Source: Jacaranda mimosifolia (lineage: Eukaryota > Streptophyta > Magnoliopsida > Lamiales > Bignoniaceae). Taken from it: a stretch of DNA of 64,000 nt. A model generated the notes under the pieces. It was not told the DNA's origin. It made no database searches and saw only the letters and a program-made list of their open reading frames with translations. A program made the translations under genes and the position numbers. Below, piece by piece: positions 44,621 through 56,314 of this stretch; position 1 is the stretch's first letter; each line of letters begins with the position of its first letter. The stretch covers positions 25,084,391 to 25,148,390 of the forward strand of contig CM032126.1 in assembly GCA_018894105.1 (NCBI GenBank), in the 5' to 3' direction.

Positions 44621-47480
44621 TTCAAGTGGTAGGAGCTAAAGGGAAACAAAAGGTGCAGACTCGTGCCTATGCTTTAACAGAAGAAGACGCGCCAGATCCA
44701 CAAAAAGTGGTAGAAGGTATGGTCTCTATAACTGGTATCTCTGGTAATACCTTATATAACTCCGGTGCATCTCATTCTTTCATATCTTTTATTTTCTCTC
44801 AAAAGTTAGACAAGCAACCTGAAACTATGACCTATCAGATAGAGGTTTTGACCTCTCTAGGGATAGGATTAACAACATATACTATATATCGGGACTGTCC
44901 AGTGTTGATAAGGGATTAGGTATACCCAGCCAACCTCATATAGAAACCCATTCAAGGGTATGATATGATTCTTGGGATGGATTGGTTATATAAACATCAA
45001 GCGCAGATGAACTGTTTCACCAAGAGAATTATGCTTGGGGACAAGACATCGATATCAATGCGCCAAACTACGAATAATGCTACTTCGATGTCACTAATAT
45101 CAGCACTAGAGGCTAAGAAAATTCTAATAGATGGAGGGCAGGGATTTTTGGCATATCTTATAACTAAGCCCCGAGACACGGCCAAAATAGAAGAAGTGGA
45201 TATAGTGGCCGAGTATCCTGAGGTATTCCCAGAGGAGTTGGATTCGATACCTCCTGATAGAGAGATAGAATTTGTTATTAACACTCTACCAGGAGCCGCG
45301 CCTATATCAAAGACTCCTTATAGAATGGCCCCAGTAGAGTTGAAAGAGTTGAAGGACCAACTTCAAGAACTACTGTAGAAGAAGTTTATAAGACCAAGTA
45401 CTTCTCCATGGGGAGCCCCAGTGTTGTTCGTTAAAAAGAAGGATGGATCCCTGAGAATGTGTATTGATTACAGGGAGTTGAATAAAGTCACTATCAAGAA
45501 TAAGTACCCTTTACCGCACGTGGAAAAGTTGTTTGATTTGCTACAAGGGTCTACAATCTTCTTGAAGTTGGATCTAAGGCAGGGATATTACCAGTTAAAG
45601 ATCAGAGAAGAGGATGTACCAAAGACTTTTTTCAATTCCCGATATGTTCATTTCGAGTTCATAGTCATGCTGTTTGGTTTGACTAATGCCCCAGCAACAT
45701 TTATAGATCTAATGCATCAAGTGTTTCGGCCATATCTAGATAAATTTGTGGTTATATTTATAGATGACATCCTTGTATACTCAAAATCTCGAGAAGAGCA
45801 TGCAAAGCACTTACGCTTAGTACTCAGAACTTTGAAGGAGCATCAATTATATGCTAAGTTTAGTAAGTGCTAGTTCTAGATAGAACAAGTAGCCTTTCTT
45901 GGACACATTATCTCCCAAATAGGGTAGAAGTTGATCCTTCTAAGGTAGAGGCGATAGTCAACTAAAAAAGACCCAAGAACGTAACATAAGTTCGTAGTTT
46001 TCTGGGTCTAGCTGGCTATTATCGGAGGTTCGTACAGGATTTCTCTAAGTTATCTAGCCCATTGACTAAGCTAACACAAAAGAATCAACCTTTTCATTGG
46101 GGTGATGAGTGTGAGAGGAACTTCCAAGAACTCAAGAATAGATTGACGACGACCCCAATCCTGGCTCTTCCAGATGGATTGGAAGATTTTGTAGTTTATA
46201 CAAACGCTTCTAAAGAAGGGCTTGGGTGTGTACTGATGCAGAGAGGGCGTATCATCGCCTATGCATCGAGAAAGCTCAAATCACACGAAGAAAACTACCC
46301 AACTTATGACTTGGAGTTAGCTATGGTCATATTCGCGCTATCAAAATGGAGACATTACCTCTATGGAGCCACATTTGAGGTATATACTGATCATAGGAGT
46401 CTCAAATATCTGCACACTAAAAAAGATTTAAATATGAGACAACGTCAATGGGTAAAATTCCTTAAGGATTATGATTTCTCAATAACGTACCACCCAGGGA
46501 AAGCAAATGTGGTAGCATATGCCCTGAGTCGCAGAGCTGGGATAGCTCACCTAACAGGAACAACAAAGTTGAAGGTTCCAAAGTTAGATGCTGTGATAAG
46601 AATGAGACAAAAAGTTTGGCTTGCTAGAGTAAATGTGCAACCAGAATTGTATGCTGAAATACAACAGGCTCAAGCTAATGACAAATGGGTATCAGAAAGA
46701 AAGAAAATATTCAAGAGGTTTGGGGAATTCAAGTTCAGTACTGATAGGCAAGGTACTCTTCTATTTCACAATAGAATCAGCGTGCCGGAAGAAGTAAAAG
46801 GGAGATTATTGGATAAGGCACACAAGTCAAGGTTCGCGATACATCTCGGGGTACAAAGATGTATTGAAACTTGAGAAAACAGTTCTGGTGAAACGAAATG
46901 AAGAAGGATATCGTAGATTATATACGAAAATATCTAACCTATCAGTTAGTGAAGGTGGAGCATCAACGACCATCAGGACTACTCCAACCACTTCCAATAC
47001 CTAATTGGAAATGAGAACAAATCACCATGGACTTTGTAACACACCTACCAGTGGCCCAATGTGGATATAATAACATAAAGGTGATAGTAGATAGACTGAC
47101 TCAATCTGTGCACTTTCTAGCTGTCCAGATACAGTACATGATCGAAACATTGGCTGAGTTATATATCAAGGAAATTGTCAGATTGCATGGAACCCCAAAT
47201 AGTATTGTGTCGGATCGGGATCTAAAGTTTACTTCAAGAGTTCGGAAGGCTTTGTAAGAACATTTGGGCACAAGGTTGCAATTCAGCTCCACTGCCATCC
47301 CCAAACAGACGGGCAATCAAAGATAACCATATGAATATTAGAGGATATGTTACAGGCTTGTGTTTTAGAGTTTAGGGGAAGTTGGGACCGACACTTGCCT
47401 TTAATTGAATTTATATACAATAACAGCTACCAGTCCACCATTTAAATGGTTCCATATGAAGCATTGTATAGTAGAAAGTG
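44527..47480 (+). pseudogene. Gypsy pol: protease, reverse transcriptase, RNase H, integrase
   Basis: Protease (44527-44919 and 44965 on): LYNSGASHSFIS, in which the catalytic Asp of DSGA is Asn (AAC, 44758-44760). Reverse transcriptase (45180-45873): [47 protein letters not shown] and the FIDDILVYS catalytic box. RNase H (46062-46560): [12 protein letters not shown], where the first catalytic Asp is also Asn, then DLELAMV and [10 protein letters not shown]. Integrase (46800-47480): a broken zinc region after [10 protein letters not shown], then [32 protein letters not shown]; the third acidic residue region is shifted. Stops at 44917, 45376 and 45871 onward, and frameshifts near 45920, 46870 and 47260 onward. 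Confidence 0.92.
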
Positions 47481-47601
47481 TTGATTTCTATTACATTAGG
47501 ATCTTGAAGAATACAAGAGCAGCGACCACAAGATCCCAGGAACTATAAGACCTAAACTGATCTAAGAGACTATTGAGAAAACGCAGATCATTAAGCAGAG
47601 A

Positions 47602-48084
47602 ATGAAAACTGCACAGGACCGACAGAAAAGTTATGCAGATAAGAGGAGAAGGGACTTAGAATTTGAAGTCAGTGATCAAGTATTTCTTAAAGTTTTTTCG
47701 AGGAAAGGTGTTCGAAGGATCGGTAAAGGCAAAAAACTTAATCCAAGATACATTGGTCCTTTTAAGATATGTGAGAGAATCGGACCAGTAGCATACCGCC
47801 TAGAGTTGACCCAGGAAGTGATAGACATTCATGATGTTTTTCATATTTCGCAACTTCAAAAATATCATCCCGATCCTTCTCATGTTATTCCTCAAGCCAG
47901 TATATCTCTACAAAGTGATCTAACATATGAAGAACAGCCAATTAGAATTTTGGACCGAAAGTTTCGAGAACTTAGGAATCGAATGATTCCTCAAGTAAAA
48001 GTTCTCCAGTGAAATCATAACGTTGAGGAAGTAACATAGGAACTAGAAGATCTTATGCGCCAATAATATCCTGAACTCTTCTAG
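47602..48084 (+). pseudogene. Integrase C-terminal and chromodomain-like tail of gypsy pol
   Basis: This frame contains the GPY-type module (DQVFLKVFSRKGVRRIGKGK, NPRYIGPFKICERIG, VAYRLEL), then HDVFHISQLQKYHPDPSHV and LDRKFRELRNRMIPQVKVLQ. Beyond a stop it continues NHNVEEVT and YPELF, the C-terminal chromodomain-like motif of Tekay elements. Family role: directing integration toward heterochromatin. Confidence 0.88.
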
Positions 48085-48118
48085 TATTCAGGTGAGAATC
48101 TGGGGACCAGATTCATTT

Positions 48119-48133
48119 AAGAGGGGGGGAGTC
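48119..48133 (+). promoter_or_regulatory. Polypurine tract of the gypsy element
   Basis: AAGAGGGGGGGAGTC abuts the start of the 3' LTR and would prime plus-strand DNA synthesis. Confidence 0.9.
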
Positions 48134-50042
48134 TGTAACACCCCTAGAAATGCATTGATTTTTCATAATTTATTTAAGTATTAATTTATGAGAATTTTAA
48201 TTTTATTTATTTGATTTTTCAAAAGTTTTGTGGGTGAAAACACGAATACAAAAGACTTAATTGCATCACTTTTAAAAAAATCATAAGGGTAAATGTGTAA
48301 TTTTAATAGTTAGAGGACCTAATGTGAAGGTTATTAGAAAATGGTAGCTGAATAGAACCTAATAAAACTGATGGGGCTCAATTTATAATTCTAAAAGCCT
48401 AAATCTATAAAAATGAAAATTTTCAATTTCTCCCCAACACTTCATTTCTTCCCACTGAAACACCCTCTCCTTCCTATCTCACCGGCGAACCTCCGGCTAC
48501 CACCCCAACCTCCGAGCCAACCTCATAAACTTCTTCCCCACTTCACCCTGAACACAAATATACCCTCCACCACCTCCATCTCCGGCGAAACCATCGAGAA
48601 ACGTAAAGCTCAAACGGAGCCGCGACGGAGCTTGGTAGGTTTTCTTTTTTGACGACGAAAACAAACATGCAACTAGTTGTACGCCCGAGTGGCTATGGTT
48701 TTAAAAATGTTCTGATCACAAACTAATTTATCGTTCTGGCGCCATGAACTTTCTCAGTTTTATCGGATTGTTCTCGTTGAATTGAAAATTGTTATTATTA
48801 AATATCGTATTAGTTTTCTTGACTGTTCAGTGTATCGCAGATTGCCTTGATGGCATAATTGTTCAGTTATTCTGCCCTGTTGGCAATTGATCGTTTAAAA
48901 TACTTACTGAAAATGATACAGGAGAATTGTTTGGCCGAGAGCCTTGCCAAGCTGTCATGCTTGTGCCACTGTTATTGCCAAGCCGTCGTGCTTGTGCCAT
49001 TGTTTTGCCAAGCTGTTATTGCCAAGCCATCGTGCTTGTACCACTGTTTCGCCAAGCTGTCATGCTTGTGCCACTATTATTGCCAAGCCGTCGTGCTTGT
49101 ACCACTGTTTCGCCAAGCTGTCATGCTTGTGCTACTGTTATTGCCGAGCTATCATGCTCGTGCCACTGAACTATTAATGTTGATCGATTGTACTGTTATG
49201 GAGGCACAAGGGTATTCTGATATGCATATTTTGCTCTTTTATTGAAATATATATTCTGTTGGGTTTGTGCTGTTAAATTGTATTTTGCTCGTGGAGCAAT
49301 AAGGCTGGAGTGAGTTTCCAGTCTAGATCGGGCTGATATCCCAGGCCAACTGAGCTATCTGTATTTCCTCCCGAACTGTGATCGGTTGAGACGCTCTAAA
49401 CATCTCAAACAGTATCGGTCGAGATGATCCTGGTCCTTTTGAGCTGATGGTTATGGCATTCCGACCTAGCAATTGTTAATTGTTGAAAACTGTCCCTTTT
49501 GCTTCATTCTAGCATATGATTGTGCTTCCATAGTTTCAAACTGTTGAAATCCATTGTTATTTATTGACTCTTGATAGCCGTCTATTATTTTACCTTATTC
49601 CTCACTGAGTTCTTATAACTCACCCTCGTACCGTTTATTTCCTTTTAGACAGGTATGAGGCCGGAGGCTTGGACTGAGGGTTTTAACTTGATGTTTTGTA
49701 TTAAAGTTTGGGAATGGATGTTTATATATGAATTCACCATTTATGATATTTTGGTATTAGAAATGTGTAAACTGTTGGGACGAATGTAAGACTTTTAGTA
49801 TGTATGAACTACGTTGCTTATGTTGATATCTTGGTTCTGATTTTTGATGGGTTAGTAGCATGAATTGAGCACTCTGATATTATGGTATTAAGTTTAAAGC
49901 ATGATGTGAGTTATGATCATTGTGGTTTATTAGAGAATTTCGGTAAAAAATTTATGGGCCTATCGGATATGATATTGCATGCTATATGATTGAATTGAGT
50001 GGCATTCCGACTTTTGAGTTTTATCCAGAGTGGGGCGCCACA
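48134..50042 (+). repeat. 3' LTR of the gypsy element (1909 bp, internally deleted)
   Basis: This copy matches the 5' LTR on both sides but lacks the 1267-bp segment; its text passes from AACTAGT (ending 48677) straight to TGTACGCCCGAG. It has eight minisatellite units against three in the other LTR. Confidence 0.9.
48946..49170 (+). repeat. Expanded LTR minisatellite, 8 units alternating 31 and 30 bp
   Basis: Units start GCCAAGCTGTCATGCTTGTG or GCCAAGCCGTCGTGCTTGTA and end alternately GTTATT and GTTTC, so the array grew as dimers of about 61 bp; one unit is truncated. Because the dimer is not a multiple of three, all frames read repeated Cys/Ala/Leu-rich peptides (48859-49245), which are artefacts. 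Confidence 0.88.
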
Positions 50043-50246
50043 GCATATGGAAGAGAATATGAGTTGTATTCATCTATGAAAGGGTACAGAGAATATATAC
50101 AATGCATGAGCACAGAAAATGAGGAAACAACATTCCTAACAAATAGTTGACACTAACAAATGAAAGAATATTCCTACTAATTTAATTTGGACTATAACAG
50201 AAAATATATATATATATATACATACAAGATATAATACATTAAATTC

Positions 50247-50898
50247 TGTTTTCTTATATTAGATACTTATTGGATATTTAATTATATTGTGCACCCATAA
50301 ACTTCAAACTTTAATTCCACTATTGAAGTTTTAGCAATAAAAAGGCGAAAAAATAATGTTATATCTTAAATGAGTCACATACACATTTCTTCTTATAATT
50401 TTTTTGTACAAGAATAATTCAAAATTTTAAGATAATAAAATAATATCTATATAAGAACGTTATAGTAATTGATATTAGTGCACTAAATTATGCTATCCAC
50501 TACATCAGAAAATCAATGAACTTAGAGTGTATTTACTAGTGTTTCGATGATTAGTATCAATTCCTGTATAAATATATGCCTTTTATCACTTTTAAATTAA
50601 CATTGAAAAACAATAATTTATGAAACATAATGTAGCATACATGAAACATTAATTAAACCAATTTACTAGAAGATATTATACGAAGAATGACGAAGACAGC
50701 AGTTAATGATCACATAGAACTATTAGTTATATAAGTGATCATACCACCTTCTCGATCCGGGAAAAGAAAAAGAATTCCTATTCTCAAATGCTTCAAGCCA
50801 TGGGAGTCAATAATTTGAATTTGCTTATTTTATATAATATATGCATTACAATAACATACAACAAAGATTAGAAACTAGAATAGACAGCTTGTAATTAT
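50247..50898. other. AT-rich spacer
   Basis: About 650 bases between copia B and the non-coding LTR element. I see no gene and no repeat ends. Confidence 0.5.
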
Positions 50899-51560
50899 TG
50901 TTGAAAATAAGTTTTAAAATTTTTTCAATTTAATTTGTTTCCAACAATTATTTTATTTTATTTTATGTTTTAATATCACAGTCAATGTGCCTATTAATTT
51001 TAATTTATTTTATATTTATGGCCTCATTAATTATTTTATTATAATTTTATAAATATTTGACCGCCTATTTATACTGAATTTATGGTGCCTTATGGTGCTT
51101 TTATGGCGTTTTAGTGACCCATTAATCTTTTTCAATGGTTAAACTTTTTATACTTAGATAAAGGGACCATAATCCATTTTTATGCACATAGAGTTTGTGA
51201 GTTTAGATAATTTTATTTCCTACACTCCCACAAGACTTTTATGTTTTTTTGGTAATGTGACTATGGACTGATTTCTAATCTCCTCGTGGTCGTGCGCATG
51301 GAATGAGAAACTTGAGTGCTAATGAGGGTTTATCTTTAATTCATGATCAACTATTAGATACTGCATGTAGGGAGGCAATTATGACTTTAGGACAACGACA
51401 AGTATCGTGACTCTCCATTGATCTAGCTTCGATATCTTGAATATTTTTATGTGGTTTGATCTATTACTTTATGCATTATATTTTACGTATAATTATGTTT
51501 ATGATAATTATATAATTATATTTTTATGATATTTGCATAAATCATACAATGTCCACAATA
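50899..51560 (+). repeat. 5' LTR of the non-coding LTR element
   Basis: It shares long blocks with 55649-56314, for example GTTTGTGAGTTTAGATAATT, TACACTCCCACAAGACTTTT and AATCTCCTCGTGGTC. Confidence 0.82.
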
Positions 51561-51625
51561 TTCTAAAGTCGTGATTGGTTGTTTGTGTTTTAGTAGTAAA
51601 TTATGCAATCACAACTAATTAAAAA

Positions 51626-52429
51626 GGCGTTTGGGTGAGCTTATAAGCTCCTCAAAATATTTTATAAGATGTTTAAAAGCTTATAAAATGTCTAAAAATG
51701 TTTGGTAAATCTATCTATATAAAAAAAATGGCCCTTTACACACTTAAAGTAGCGGTTACGCCATGCTACACCAAAATTATTTTACCAATTACACCCTTAA
51801 TTTTTAATTTAATTTCAAAAGTGAATTTATCACTTGATTTAACATTAAAAACACAAATAATATAGTGAAAACATAATGACAAAACTTATAGAACGTGTAG
51901 GTAGACATATTTAATAATTTTGAATTTTTTATGTAGAAATTATTTGCTAAATATGAGTTTATATTAATGGATAATTAATATGGTATGCTATAGATATGAT
52001 TATTGTTAAAATTATGTTATTACTAATTACACTAGAAAAAAATGAGCACTTTATTATTTATTAATATAATTTATCATTAATAATATAATAAACTAATATG
52101 CACGCGGGGACTGCATGCCACGACGACTAATTTTTAAAAAAGATAGCTTATAAGCTCCTAAAATATGATGTTAAAAGCTTATAAGCTCTTTTTAAAAAAG
52201 TAAGGAGTTCCTAACTTATTTTTAAAATTTTAACAAGCTCCCTTAATTTTAATTATATTAATTACAAATTTCTATTATTAACATCTTATAAGCTCCAAAA
52301 TCTTATTTTATCCAAACACTTTAACAACTTATTCTTTTAAAAAAATCTAGTATCTTATAAGCTCCAAATTAAACATCTTATAAAATATTGGAGCTTATAA
52401 GATCTTTTAAATAAGCATACTAAACACCC
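51626..52429. mobile_element. MITE of the same family as 23020-23382, itself interrupted
   Basis: The left end GGCGTTTGGGTGAGCTTATA and the inverted right end GGGTGTTTAGTATGCTTATT form a terminal repeat. The body has repeated CTTATAAGCTCC motifs and matches the PAP-intron MITE from AAGGAGTTCC onward. About 420 bp of unrelated sequence (51710-52130) interrupts it. A flanking duplication is not clear. Confidence 0.65.
51710..52130 (+). mobile_element. Candidate small Helitron inside the MITE
   Basis: The segment starts TCTATCTATATAAAA after an A and ends CGACGACTAA before a T. Helitrons start TC, end CTRR (CTAA fits) and insert between A and T without a duplication. A partial palindrome (GCACGC...GCATGC) precedes the 3' end. 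Removing it joins MITE sequence (GGTAAA to TTTTTAAAAAAG). It carries no coding sequence, as in most plant Helitrons. Confidence 0.45.
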
Positions 52430-52968
52430 TCTCGAAGTCTAACTTCTTGTTTGTGTCTTTGCATGTTTACGTGATGCTCGAGAATTTGTGACTCAACCAA
52501 ACATCACATTCTCTGTTCAATTGTTAGAGGCTTGAGAGAGTCGATTCTCATTTTAATAAATAAAAATGTCAGAAACTCTTAGACACTTCATTATAATTGG
52601 TATGTTATAGCTAGCTAGTTATAGAAATACATGAAGGCAGTGATACCTTAATAGCACTAGAAGGAAATCAGGTACGTTGAGTAATTTTGACTAATTCTAC
52701 TTTTCCTTAATTTAAGTGGGAGGCCGAAGAGACTCTAATAATTTTTATTTGCTTGCATGCTAATTTAAATTTTGATATTGCTACAGTTTATTTTTAAAAA
52801 ATATATATATATATTTATTGCGTTGCAATGCTCATTTAGCTTTATAATACTTGGCACTACAATTGCTTTGTCTAGAAACTTATGTGTCGGTTCTATGCTT
52901 GGGATTTATTAATCTTGATATTTATTCAATCAGCAACGTCTAATGAAAAGAAAATGGTTGAACTGATA

Positions 52969-53083
52969 TTTTTATTTATTTATTTATACACACGCACACA
53001 TATCAGGAATCCGTTAGCAGTCGAACTCCTGACCTCCCACATCATATCAGAAACTTATGCCATTAGGCCAAAGGTCACTTGGC
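52969..53083 (-). mobile_element. tRNA-derived SINE with a perfect 16-bp target duplication
   Basis: AATGGTTGAACTGATA occurs on both sides (52953-52968 and 53084-53099). The 115 bp between them, read on the - strand, has a box A-like TGGCCTAATGGCATAAG, a box B-like AGGAGTTCGACTGC about 40 bases later, a GTGTGCGTGTGTATA stretch, and an A-rich AAATAAATAAATAAAAA tail. This is the layout of a plant SINE transcribed by RNA polymerase III. The body is short for the class, so it may be 3'-truncated or a small family. Confidence 0.85.
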
Positions 53084-53099
53084 AATGGTTGAACTGATA

Positions 53100-54180
53100 A
53101 TTGATTAATGTGTGTGTAATGAGTAGGAGATAGCACCAACATGCCACCTAAACTAACGGCTTGTTTGCGATAGTGTATTATTAGTGCAATTCAGTCAATA
53201 ATTAATTAATGGTTATATATTATTTCAATATACTAAATGGTATGACAAATTTAGTGCAAATAATAACCAATTATTATAGTTTAAGTTCCTCTTGTGCCAA
53301 AATAGTGGATTAATACATGTGGAATTGATCAGTAGCATGCAGTACTAGCCATTTCCTAGCTAATATAATTTCTCGTCTTATAAATGGGTCATAATCTGTT
53401 TGTTGACCTATTATTTTAAAAAAAAAAATTGTTTTATGTGCTTTTTTTTGTGGTGATTTTTTCATACCTTAATGTCTTTTTATATTTGCTCATCTACTAG
53501 CTAAAAATATTGTACAAATTAAGATGCATAATTATTGAGATCATAAGTAATTATATAAAGTCGCTGAATAATACATGCACAGTAAGATATAAACTTTGCA
53601 AATATGCACACATTATACTATCTATTCATGAATTAATTCCTTTTAGAGAGTTATATGTGCATACAACCAAAATATTATTAAACTAGGAGAAGTTCATACA
53701 TAGAGACATGATCATGTATTGATTAACATTGTGGAATATATTATATTTGAGTAATTACCTTTTTGTTCTGTATATATGTGTGTGTACATGTGTATTTACT
53801 AATTCATTGCAAGAGTTACATATTTCTCCAACGGCTAGTTAACTAATTAAGAATTATCAATAATGAACGTACATTGAACTAGCTTATCATGTTATTGAGT
53901 CCTTGTATGGGAGTTACATGTTGTCAAAGACTATTATTTAGTTGTCTAATTTTATTTAGAAAATGATGAAATTTGTTGGTGGCCTGAAAATTAAGTTGTC
54001 TAAATTATTTCATGTTAGATAAGTAAGACATATGCATGATATTTTCAATTTCTAAAAGGTATAGTGATGTAATGATCATAATTAAAAGTTTATTGAAATA
54101 TGAAATTGAAAAAGGAAGATTATATTTTTTGGTTGTTGGCTGACATGCTTATATGTTTGCATGTAATATATATGTATCCC

Positions 54181-54212
<32 letters not shown>

Positions 54213-55638
54213 TAAAAAAAAAAAAAAGAGGTGTGAATATTTAGTTACACGGGCATTTTAATGTTTCCAGTGCACTCTTTATGGTGCTAAATTTATCTCT
54301 ATCATGTGTATTGGTTTGATTTAAAATTAGAGACAGTAAAAGTGGAGTACATGTATGCAGTAAAATGTGTGAAAGAATTCCTCGCAAATAGCTTGCATTA
54401 TAAAGCTTTATCAATATACAAGTTTTATATTAAGAAAATTTGTTTCTTTGTCACAAATTTGTTGCAAATTCTCTTAAGATGTGGGGTACAATTATTTATG
54501 TTGATTGTTGAGATTATAAAATTTTGTGTGCAAGCAAATAGCATTTCTTATTCGAGAAATGTGGTGGTTCATTTATTTATTTATTTTCCATATACTTAAA
54601 ATGTGGTCAATATTATTTTGATTGGGTTAACGAGTATTTATGATGTGAGTGTTGGAAATTTTAATATGACTAAGATTTCAATCTTATTAATTGCCACTTT
54701 GTACTAGTAGGAAATGCAGTTACAGATTCAATTATTTCTCTTAAATTTAAGTGTGCGGAAAAATGATATCAAATAGATGAAGGCCAGAAACAATAATGCT
54801 CCGAGAAGAAAATTCAAATTTTGGATTGAAGATCCAAAGAATTCGCAGATATTTAGATTTATTCATTATTTCATATATATTTGTGAAGATTGGTCTTGTA
54901 AAGCAGGTGTACATACATGAAATAGGAAGGGCAAGGAGAAAGAAAATAATAATAATAAAAAAAAAGAGGTGAGTGATATCATATTCCATGAGATAGAAAA
55001 ACTGCATGGAGGAACTAGCACAAAGGCTAGATTCTTAATCATCAAAGGGGATGGGCTGAACCCATAAGGGAGTCATGTTGGGAAATAACAAAAACTCTAT
55101 GATTGGAGACCCCATGAAGGTTTGAAGGAGGTTCAATGGGTAGGAACCATCCATATTGCGTGACTCGTATGTAACACTAATTTTAAGAAGTGTACATGAA
55201 ATACCTATTTCCCATCCCTGAGGTGAAGTGCTATGAAAATGTAATGCTAGATTGGGCTTTGAATTTTAATGAGACTGAAGTAGGATTTCTACAAGGTATG
55301 GGTCACGCATATCTTTGAAAGGCTTACCTAAGTGAAGTTGCTATGGGCTGTGGCTATGGGTTTGGCTAACCTTGGAGACCTCACGAGAATCAAGATAGAG
55401 CGTAGGACCATTAACGCGTTAACCCCACTATAATCATGTCCTAAGTCAATATCGTGTATGTGGTAATTGATATTTGGCTCAAGGGACCTAATTCAAGGTT
55501 AAGTCCATTATGGTTCCCTCAAACGGATATTACGAACACTAAGTGTATGTTCAAGACCGAAAGGCACATGCACCAATTGCACAACATAAGTTGCCATTAT
55601 ATTTCCTTTTTATATAAAATTTCAGAATTTTTAAATCT
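53100..55638. other. Interior of the non-coding LTR element
   Basis: AT-rich sequence with no coding domain. It contains a composite AT/GT simple repeat and A-run at 54176-54226. From about 55000 the base composition rises toward 45% GC, probably the retained 3' part of the element's own interior. Open frames at 54306-54599 and 54747-55007 have no domain. Confidence 0.6.
54176..54226 (+). repeat. Compound AT/GT microsatellite
   Basis: A run of AT dinucleotides passes into GT dinucleotides and then a poly-A tract. Confidence 0.9.
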
Positions 55639-55648
55639 TGTGGGGGAT

Positions 55649-56314
55649 TGTTGGAAATAAACTTTAAAACTTCTTCAATTTATTTTATTTCTAATAAATA
55701 ATCATTTATTATGTGTTTTTAATATCAGAACAAATGAGCCTATTAATTTTGATTTATTTTATATTGATGGCCTCATCAATTATTTTATTATAATTTTATA
55801 AATGTTTAACCATTTATTTATACTAATAATTGGGCCAATTTATATTGGATTTATGTTGTTTTTTGGTGTTTTAGTGGCCCACTAATATTTTTTAATGGTC
55901 AAACATTTTACACTTGTAAAGGGGTCATAATCCATTATCCATTTTTGGGCATCTAGAGTTTGTGAGTTTAGATAATTTTATTTCATACACTCCCACAAGA
56001 CTTTTGTGTTTTTCTTGCAATGTGCCCATGGGTTGGTTTTTAATCTCCTCGTGGTCATGCACATGGAATGAGACACGACATGCTGGGAACCAATGGAGTT
56101 CTATCTTGTAATCATGAACCTGTACGAAAGGAGGCAATCATGACTTTAGGATAGCGAGAAGTGTTGTGACTATTGATCTAGCTTTGATTTCTTGAATATT
56201 TTATGTGGTTTGATTTATTACTTTATGCATCATATTTTACGCAGAATTATGTTTATGATAATTATATAATTATATTTTTATGATATTAGCACAAATCATA
56301 TAATATCCATAGTA
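55649..56314 (+). repeat. 3' LTR of the non-coding LTR element
   Basis: It is the partner of 50899-51560, preceded by the polypurine tract. Its last bases (CCATAGTA) have drifted from the usual CA end. Confidence 0.82.

Larger units (their letters stand above)
39133..50042 (+). mobile_element. Ty3-gypsy chromovirus, Tekay/Del type
   Basis: The LTRs at 39133-42171 and 48134-50042 begin TGTAACAC and end CCACA. A tRNA-Met primer site (42176-42191) and a polypurine tract (48119-48133) sit where expected. The flanking 5-mers GTATA and GCATA match at 4 of 5 bases, and removing the element rejoins the copia B LTR (CGAGTG then ATATGG). The internal order is leader ORF, gag, protease, reverse transcriptase, RNase H, integrase (gypsy order). 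The C-terminal region after integrase, with long LTRs and the LDRKFRELRN / VEEVT motif, points to the Tekay chromovirus clade. Many TAG/TGA stops and shifts show it is dead. Confidence 0.93.
35035..50240 (-). mobile_element. Ty1-copia retrotransposon B, split by a gypsy element in its 5' LTR
   Basis: The LTR at 35035-35284 (3' LTR in element orientation) recurs on the right in two pieces, 39075-39132 and 50043 to about 50240. Between the pieces sits a complete gypsy element. A polypurine tract (TTGAGGGGGGGTTAG on the - strand, 35285-35299) abuts the 3' LTR, and a primer site (TGGTATCGGAGTC on -, 39062-39074) abuts the 5' LTR. Without the inserted gypsy it is about 4.3 kb. The interior carries gag, protease and integrase fragments and RNase H, with most of reverse transcriptase deleted. 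The outer target duplication is not certain (TTCTA on the left, TTCTG on the right). Confidence 0.85.
50899..56314 (+). mobile_element. Non-coding LTR retrotransposon (LARD-like) with nested insertions
   Basis: Direct repeats 50899-51560 and 55649-56314 are similar along their length and start TGTTGAAA or TGTTGGAA. They are flanked by ATTAT on the outside (50894-50898 and 56315-56319). A polypurine tract (GTGGGGGAT, 55639-55648) precedes the right LTR, giving + orientation. No gag or pol motif is present in the 4.1 kb interior. The expected primer site after the left LTR is not recognisable. It is therefore a large non-autonomous derivative, or an element whose interior was replaced. Confidence 0.75.

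Noticed and set aside
48859..49245. Open frames in several phases with repeated Cys/Ala/Leu peptides
   Set aside because: They are produced by the LTR minisatellite, which is open in more than one frame; no start context or domain.
52990..53083. tRNA gene on the - strand
   Set aside because: A and B boxes are present, but there is no cloverleaf or anticodon arm, and the A-rich tail and target duplication make it a SINE.
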